A DNA stretch of 64,000 bases from Lutraria lutraria (taxonomy: Eukaryota; Mollusca; Bivalvia; Venerida; Mactridae), in the NCBI GenBank assembly GCA_964023205.1, contig OZ026837.1, positions 8,536,088 to 8,600,087 of the forward strand, written 5' to 3'. Made by a program: the position numbers and the translations under genes. Under the pieces are notes generated by a model, which had not been told where the DNA came from, searched no databases, and worked only from the letters and a program-made list of their open reading frames with translations. Position 1 is the stretch's first letter, and the number at the start of each line of letters is the position of its first letter. This document shows positions 58,475-64,000 of the stretch, piece after piece.

Positions 58475-59765
58475 TAGCTCACCTGGCACATTTTAGTGCC
58501 GAAGTGAGCTTTTAGGATCGAGCTAATTATATGTCGGTATTCCATTGTCAACAATTTCTTTAAACAACATCTCCTCCTTAACCACTGAGTCAGTTTCAAC
58601 AAAGCTTCACAGGTGTGTTCCTTGCATGAAGCTCTACCAAAGTTGTTCAAAGAATTACATTCCATGCAGAATTGTGGTTGCCATAGCAACCAGAAGGATT
58701 TTTGTTTGAAAACCTTCAAATATCTTCTTCTCAAGAACAAGAGGACCTAGAGCTTAGATGTTTTGTATGTAGCATTATCTAGTGGACCTCTACCAAGTTT
58801 GTTCAAATTATTGCCCTAGGGCCAAAATTGGCCCCGCCCCGGGGGTCACTTGATTTATATAGACTTATATAAGAAAACTTTTTAAAAATCTTCTTGTCCA
58901 AAACCACAAGGCCTAGAGCTTCAATAGTTTGTGTGTGGCATTTTCTTGTGGACTTATACCAAGTTTGTTCAAATTATGGCCCGGAAACCTGCCTAATGTT
59001 TGTTCTAATTGATACAGGGAAAATTTAAAAAATCTCTGAAACCACTTGAGGCCTAAAACTTAAGTATTTGGTATGTAGCATTATAAGTCAAGTGGACCTC
59101 TACCAAGTTTGTTCAAATTATTGCCCTAGGGTCAATATTGATACCGTCCCGGGGGTCACTTGATTAATAAATAGTATTCTTGTCCAAAACGATAAGGTCT
59201 ACAAGTTTCAATAGTTTGTATGTGGCATTGTCTAGTGGACCTCTACCAAGTTTATTCAAATTATGGACCTGGGGTCAAATTTGGCTTCGCCCCGGTGTTA
59301 ACTTGACTAAATACAGAGACAATTATAGAAGGGAAATTGTTAAAATTTTCTTGTCAAAAACTACAATGTAAAAGTTTAGATAATTTGTGTGTATCATTGT
59401 CCTGTAGACCTCTACCAAGATTGTTCAAATTATTTCCCTTGGGTCAAAATTGGCCCCGTCCCAGGGGTCACTTGATTTATATATGGCCATATAGGAAAAT
59501 GTAAAAATCTTCTTGTCCAAAACCATGAGGCCTTGGGCTTAGATATTTTGGATGAGGCGTTTTCTTGTGGATCTCTACCAAGTTTGTTAAATCATTACCA
59601 TATATAATATTGGCCCGGTCATGGGGGTCAGTTGATTTCAACAACTACTTAACAGTTGGGGTAGATAACTATTTGCCATGTCAAATAACTTTCCTTGATT
59701 TAATTATCCGTTAGTGTTACAATGCTCAGGTGAGCGATATAGGACCATTATGGCCCTCTTGTTTT
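58475..59765. repeat. bivalve-type dispersed repeat with degenerate internal tandem units
   Basis: The ends are AGCTCACCTGGCACATTTTA and, on the right, CAGGTGAGCG ... GGCCCTCTTG, so AGCTCACCTG is a short terminal inverted repeat. Between them about six units of 140-175 bases repeat the order ACCTCTACCAAGTTTGTTCA, AATTATGGCCC-like, CCGGGGGTCACTTGATT, CTTCTTGTCCAAAACCAC and AGGCCTAGAGCTT. I know this wording from bivalve genomes by memory. Confidence 0.65.
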
Positions 59766-60957
59766 GTTCGAGCAATTTTGATATACCAATTGAGTAGAAG
59801 TAACATTTTATTATAGTATTATTCAATATCCATGTATTGACCATTTAATTGTGTCAGCATCAGTATATATATCCTTTATTTTCATATTTTCGGGGCTTCT
59901 CATATTTTCGTGGATTCGTTTCCTGTCGCGAATACTCGCTCGTGCAGTTTATTCGACTATCCGAAAGGCAGTCAAGTTTTTGTCAACATTACATTTTATC
60001 GTATATTAAAGTTACAATGCGCTCGAAACATGTGAATCATACGCAAATAAAGATAAATGTTCAAATTAATTCCTTAAATTACTGTAAATCATGTTATTTG
60101 TCAAAAAAAAACAATGAAAATGCCCACTTTTGTGTTGGTCTCCCGCGTCTGCAGTCTGCAGCAATTCTCTACCTTACCAGATCCGGCAAATTGAACGTTT
60201 GGTTAGGTATAATGAACACACAAAAATCAAGTCAAACCATTACGTTATGGTTAAATTATAAAGCAATTAAAATCATCCAATAAACGTTGTAAGACTTGAT
60301 TGATAACTTCACTGCCTGATTGTTTCCTTGTAATTAAGGACAAATTAAGGTTTTTCTTGTTTATTCACACTTTATAAACTCGTTACAAACTCTTATATAG
60401 TTATTTTAACGATATCGTTAACATTTTGTTTACAAATTCGGGCGAATTCGTAATAATTCACTTCCAGAAGTTATCACATAAACTTCGTTGCAATTATTTA
60501 TTTTTACATTTTTACAATCTGATCATTATTTTTGGCTGTATTATTTTGTTGTATTATTTAAAACATTGTTTCAGGAAATTGGGAATGAACTGACGACCAG
60601 AATGAGGCTTAATATGTTTTACCTTTGTATTTTCATGTATTTGCTATGTTTATATATGAATTGTTGTCCGCATAAATATGATTGTGATGTTTATTTAGAA
60701 AATCTTACTTAATAGTATTTATATTTATATATTTTGCAGGACACTGTTTACGTTATACTGAGTTGAGTTACAATGAATTGATTTGAATATGATGTATTGA
60801 ATTACACAGAATACATATATGGATGTGTACCGAGACATTTATAGTGTTGTTGTGTTTTTACCGATGACTGTAAAGTACCCTGGTGTAGTTAATGCCCAGT
60901 AACCAACGACCGTGGTTTGGCCTACTACTACCGAAAGTACCAAAAGGCGACATATAT
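59766..60957. other. no gene recognised
   Basis: A 144-codon plus-strand frame at 59849-60283 is open but of biased composition with no domain. I treat it as chance. Confidence 0.35.
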
Positions 60958-60986
60958 ATATATCAGATCAGTGTCGAGAGTGTAGT
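60958..60986 (-). pseudogene. locus B: short fragment of a cbEGF exon
   Basis: CAGATCAGTGTCGAGAGTGT is identical to part of the split exon at about 49,431-49,450. The flank AGTTGTGAGTAGGATAAT resembles 52,697 and 53,770. It is a deletion remnant of another copy of the duplicated unit. Confidence 0.6.
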
Positions 60987-61473
60987 CTAAAGTTGTGAGT
61001 AGGATAATTATATAATAAAACATTAGTATCCATGCAGCAACTTCAAACTAAGTTCTCATACAAAGTCAGTGATTTTCTTTAAATAAACTATTGGATTCAC
61101 CACCAGATTGTTCCATAAATATCAATTCGTTTTCGCACTCCTCGGGCCTCCACAGTCACTTCTAATGGTAATGATGACGGTATGAAAAGTAAATGAGTTT
61201 TTGGACTAGGTGAGTGTCTAGCATTACATTTGGTTAAATTCTTACTTTTGGGATCTAGGGAAGTAACTCTTGAACGCCTAAAAGCTTTTTCTCCCGAAGA
61301 TTTGCCTCTTTGTTACAGTAACCATTATCTACTTGTAGTAGTTTAAAACATTTGATATTGCGTTGAATTTTTATTACTCTCATGGATCACTTCTCTCTTA
61401 TATGTTCATTTATAAATTCATGGCATTTATTCTTATTATGTTTTCTATATCAAGCAATCTTTTGCAGACTTAC
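60987..61473 (-). other. locus B intron, conserved with gene A
   Basis: About 61,230-61,470 aligns with 10,970-11,280 next to the EGF exon of gene A (GGGAAGTAACTCTTGAACGC, TCCCGAAGATTTGCCT). The rest is unassigned. Confidence 0.5.
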
Positions 61474-61572
61474 CTGTACACCTCGGAGGTGAATATCCGG
61501 TAGGACAACTACAAACACCAGGTGAGGAGCATGTTCCACCATTGAGACAACTTTCCGATCCAGAACATTTCG
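61474..61572 (-). CDS. locus B: short EGF-like exon
   Basis: This is the 33-codon counterpart of 11284-11382, with six cysteines, CLNGGTC and CPTGYSPPRC. The acceptor AAACTTAG and donor ACAG|GTAAGT are intact and the phases are the same. It restores the more usual EGF residues (NGG, CPTGY) where gene A has NDG and CITGY. Confidence 0.82.
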
Positions 61573-61930
61573 CTAAGTTTAAAGAAACAAGAATGTATGG
61601 ATTATGTTGCGAACAAAAGGCAAACTGGCAACCACGTCATACAGTGATGTATGACAAATATTTATATAAATCTCTAAACTGATTATGCTAATTATGTTAA
61701 AAGCTGCTGCTAGTGACACATTTTGTCGAAATTTTTGCCATTTTACGTACAGTCATTGTTTCTGTATTATTAATTTCATTTGGACCACATGTTTTATTAA
61801 ACTTTAAGTATGACAACTGGTTCAATAATGCTGTTTTAGTTTTGTTCCCGGTATAAACATCTACTAATGGAACGTTCAACATAGGCTTCTGCTGTTTAGA
61901 CATTCACGTCCAAGTATGAATGAAACTTAC

Positions 61931-62010
61931 GAGTTGTGCATGTAGTTCCTGTGTAGCCAGGACAACACTTCTGTGAGTAGCAGGTTTGGTAACAAGTTGT
62001 ATAAGCACCT
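61931..62010 (-). CDS. locus B: EMI-like cysteine-rich exon (CCPGYTG)
   Basis: This 80 bp exon parallels 12290-12369 and encodes CYQTCYSQKCCPGYTGTTC. The acceptor is GTTCTTTAG and the donor is C|GTAAGT; it enters in phase 2 and exits in phase 1. CCPGYTG is the textbook EMI-domain ending, which strengthens the domain call for gene A. No counterpart of exon 12775-12891 is visible to the right, where a Tc1 copy begins at 62,425. Confidence 0.8.
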
Positions 62011-62130
62011 CTAAAGAACAAAACAATAAAGTTAAATAGAAAACCATATATTTTTCCGAATCTAAATTTATCAATACAGAATTTCGGATCTTCGCATTCA
62101 ACTTGGCAACTGTTAACTATTGTGCGTAGT

Positions 62131-62144
62131 CCCCCCCCCCCCCC
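62131..62144. repeat. C14 homopolymer
   Basis: This is a run of fourteen C in otherwise AT-rich intron sequence. Such runs are prone to length error in assemblies. Confidence 0.7.
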
Positions 62145-62319
62145 AACAACATTGTATTACACTTTACGAGTTCGCAAATGGATTAATGTATCGGGGTTGG
62201 TTGTCTGGTCGTCGTAAGTATCATCAATTTGTAGATTTAAAAAACTAAACAATAATTATATACTTATAAAATGGACACATACTATGTTTTTAAGGGAGCA
62301 ATTAACAAAATAAGGTGTC

Positions 62320-62405
62320 AGATAAGTATCGTCTCATGAAATAATTGATGCTTCTCAATCAATTTTGATTCAAAATCGCAAATGTTTACGGTTCAATAAT
62401 TAAAA
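62320..62405. repeat. dispersed segment shared (inverted) with 6985-7075
   Basis: It shares AAAATCGCAAATGTTTACGG and TCGTCTCATGAAAT with the 7.0 kb region on the opposite strand. It ends just before the Tc1 insertion. Confidence 0.5.
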
Positions 62406-62424
62406 CCACGCCCGAATTCATATA

Positions 62425-63778
62425 CGAGGACGAAAAAGAAACGCAGGGTACCAAACATATGCAACCAAAAAATATTCATTGGCCTAAATTGATAAATTCT
62501 TCAGGTCAAAATCTCGGTCAATGTCCACAATACCCAGTGGATAAAGTAACGCAACGTCGTTAAGGCTCGCCGCCACGGGGTAAGTGTGAAAAAAGCAGAA
62601 TACCCGTGCAAAATTGTGATGAAGAAATACTCAAATGTCAACTTCAGTCAATGGGATACTTTTCAAGACGTCACATTGGTTTTCGGAGTTTGTAACTGCT
62701 TTCAACATCTTCGAAGTATGGAACGCTTAACCGAAGTTCAGAAGGGGCAAACTATTGTGCTACTGTTGGAGAGTCGAGGCCAACAGCAGGTTGCTGCACA
62801 GTTCAACGTGCATGTTTCTACTATAGAACGTCTCATCAGACGCATGCGAGAGACGAGAGGGCTTGCAGGCTTGTGCGCGTCACGACGCCACGCCATGACA
62901 TGAACATCCGCCTCGTCCACAGGTCTGCACAATCGCCACCGTACAGCCAGTGAAACCGCTGATAATACGTAACGCAATCATAGTCGACGTATCCATGCCG
63001 AAATTGTCAGTAACCGGGTACGCGTCAACCATCTGCGAGTCCGACGTCCTTACGTTAGTTTGCCACTTACCACTCCGCATCGCGCACCTTGTAGGGCGTA
63101 GATAGCTGCACATTCGCCCCAAAACTATGCAATTAGGCAGTGGAGACTGGTTCTCTTCATCGATGAGTCCCGGTTCACTAACTATCGTTTGATAGATGGT
63201 AACCTCAACGCCGTATGGTACAGAGATGAAATACTCCTCCCTGTTGTTGTGCCATTGTTACAGAGAGCATAAGCTCACATTCCAACAAGGCAAGTTAACC
63301 GCATTTGTCAAGATTTTCTTACAAACCAGAATATCCAGCCCCTTGACAGGCCAGCCTACAGTCCAGATTTATCCCCTACTGAACACTTCACGAACTGGAC
63401 AGGAGATTCAGGAGACGCCAGAACGCTTAGTCATGCACTACTAGAAGAGTGGGGAAAACATCCTCATGGCAACGGTTAACCGGCTAATGAACCGATGCAT
63501 AGGAGAGTCATAGCTGCGACAAATGATACACATACGAGATATTGAACAAGCTTTGATTATCCATGTGTAGTCAGTCACTATACGCTTTTACTAGGGATGG
63601 GGTACTGTCAATAAGAGGCCATTTTCTTATGACGTATAGGTCAAACAGAATTGAAATTGTGTCAATATGTTCAAAAATTATCAGTGGTAAACATGAAATA
63701 ATTACTTAGAATATTAACTTAAGCTATACACGGTTAAACTACCGTGAAAGGTTACCCTGCGTTTCTTTCTCATCCTAG
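62425..63778 (+). mobile_element. Tc1-like DNA transposon, internally deleted
   Basis: Inverted ends of about 26 bases share AAAGAAACGCAGGGTA and lie between TA duplications (62423-62424 and 63779-63780). At 1.35 kb it is shorter than a full element. It carries one broken transposase on the plus strand. Confidence 0.8.
62718..63475 (+). pseudogene. Tc1-like transposase, inactivated
   Basis: An ATG at 62,718 (in frame with an earlier ATG at 62,586) opens MERLTEVQKGQTIVLLLESR and QVAAQFNVHVSTIERLIRRM, a helix-turn-helix, and stops after about 60 codons. Later pieces give LFIDESRF (first catalytic Asp) and RPAYSPDLSPTEHF (catalytic Glu), in other frames. The LTFQQ segment that should be followed by Asp-Asn-Ala-Arg-Pro-His is disrupted near 63,282, so the second Asp is gone. 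Several shifts and stops are present. Confidence 0.75.
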
Positions 63779-63889
63779 TATAGTATCATTGTACAAATAC
63801 AATGCACAACACGTTAGAGATGGTTAACGCTGATAAAGTAAAATCGATAAAGGGGTACAGTGTTTATCGCAATAATACACTATTTTTGA

Positions 63890-64000
63890 GCGCTCTTGCA
63901 CTCAAAAGTCGTAGAAGCATATCCCACCACATATTCTGTCAGATTCAGGTCGGGAGATCGTGCTAGCCAGTCCATACGCCAGATTTCCTCTTGGTCAAGA
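63890..64000 (-). pseudogene. Tc1-like transposase C-terminal fragment, cut by the window edge
   Basis: On the minus strand the end of the window reads EEIWRMDWLARSPDLN then LTEY, matching the 'MDWPARSPDLNPIEH' block around the catalytic Glu of Tc1 transposases. The 3' continuation is lost after about 63,890. It belongs to a different element from 62425-63778, since it is on the other strand and outside its TIRs. Confidence 0.65.

Noticed and set aside
59849..60283. 144-codon plus-strand protein
   Set aside because: It shows no domain, biased composition and no splice or promoter context; the length is possible by chance in 64 kb.
1..64000. CRISPR array, operons, rRNA genes
   Set aside because: No regularly spaced repeats with unique spacers, no ribosomal RNA motifs and no bacterial gene organisation were seen.

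Overview
The window is AT-rich invertebrate nuclear DNA, most likely from a bivalve mollusc. The evidence is small phase-1 EGF exons separated by long introns, several decayed tRNA-derived SINEs with a shared tail, Tc1/mariner, LINE and Ty3/gypsy-like remnants, and a dispersed repeat that opens with 'agctcacctg' and closes with 'ggccctcttg', which I associate from memory with bivalve genomes. No bacterial, plasmid or CRISPR features are present. The species cannot be named from the sequence alone.

Gene A (minus strand, about 12,900 down to 1, running off the left edge) is the only gene with a good multi-exon model. It has ten exons: two cysteine-rich EMI-like exons (12775-12891, 12290-12369), one short EGF exon (11284-11382), then seven calcium-binding EGF exons (8762-8884, 3134-3250, 2635-2757, 2226-2342, 1298-1411, 470-592, 88-201). 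Splice phases agree along the whole chain. The product should be a secreted or membrane-anchored extracellular EGF-repeat protein. Its first exon, signal peptide and C-terminus are not in the window. The 5.5 kb intron at 3251-8761 carries SINEs and fold-back elements.

Locus B (minus strand, about 62,000 to 48,840) is a partial, decayed duplicate of the same gene. It keeps the EMI-like and first EGF exons (61931-62010, 61474-61572), one intact cbEGF exon (53329-53454), a cbEGF exon split by a 2.3 kb TIR element (51791-51833 plus 49418-49497), and fragments at 60958-60986, 49144-49180 and 48846-48914. About 8 kb equivalent to 0.55-8.57 kb of gene A is missing at about 49,180.

The interval 13,000-48,800 is mostly mobile DNA. 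It holds a TTAA-flanked long-TIR element (13565-15403) with a Tc1-type element nested inside (13871-14962), a TTAA-flanked MITE (18937-19311), a 1.5 kb Tc1 transposon with a broken DD34E transposase (20038-21582), and a Ty3/gypsy-like remnant (about 21,900-26,130). It also holds LINE 3' ends (33093-33967, 36775-37282, 43350-43660), a second copy of the TIR element that split the EGF exon (33968-35151), and several dispersed repeat pairs. The Ty3/gypsy-like remnant is the most unusual item: a helix-hairpin-helix ORF, a gag, an integrase, a broken PHD finger and a TatD-type hydrolase domain, with reverse transcriptase and RNase H deleted.

The right end (55,200-64,000) holds a fold-back element that shares its core with one at 35.5 kb, a possible spliced non-coding transcript, the bivalve-type repeat, the 5' part of locus B, another decayed Tc1 (62425-63778), and a third transposase fragment cut by the window edge. 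Long stretches with nothing recognisable are listed as such.
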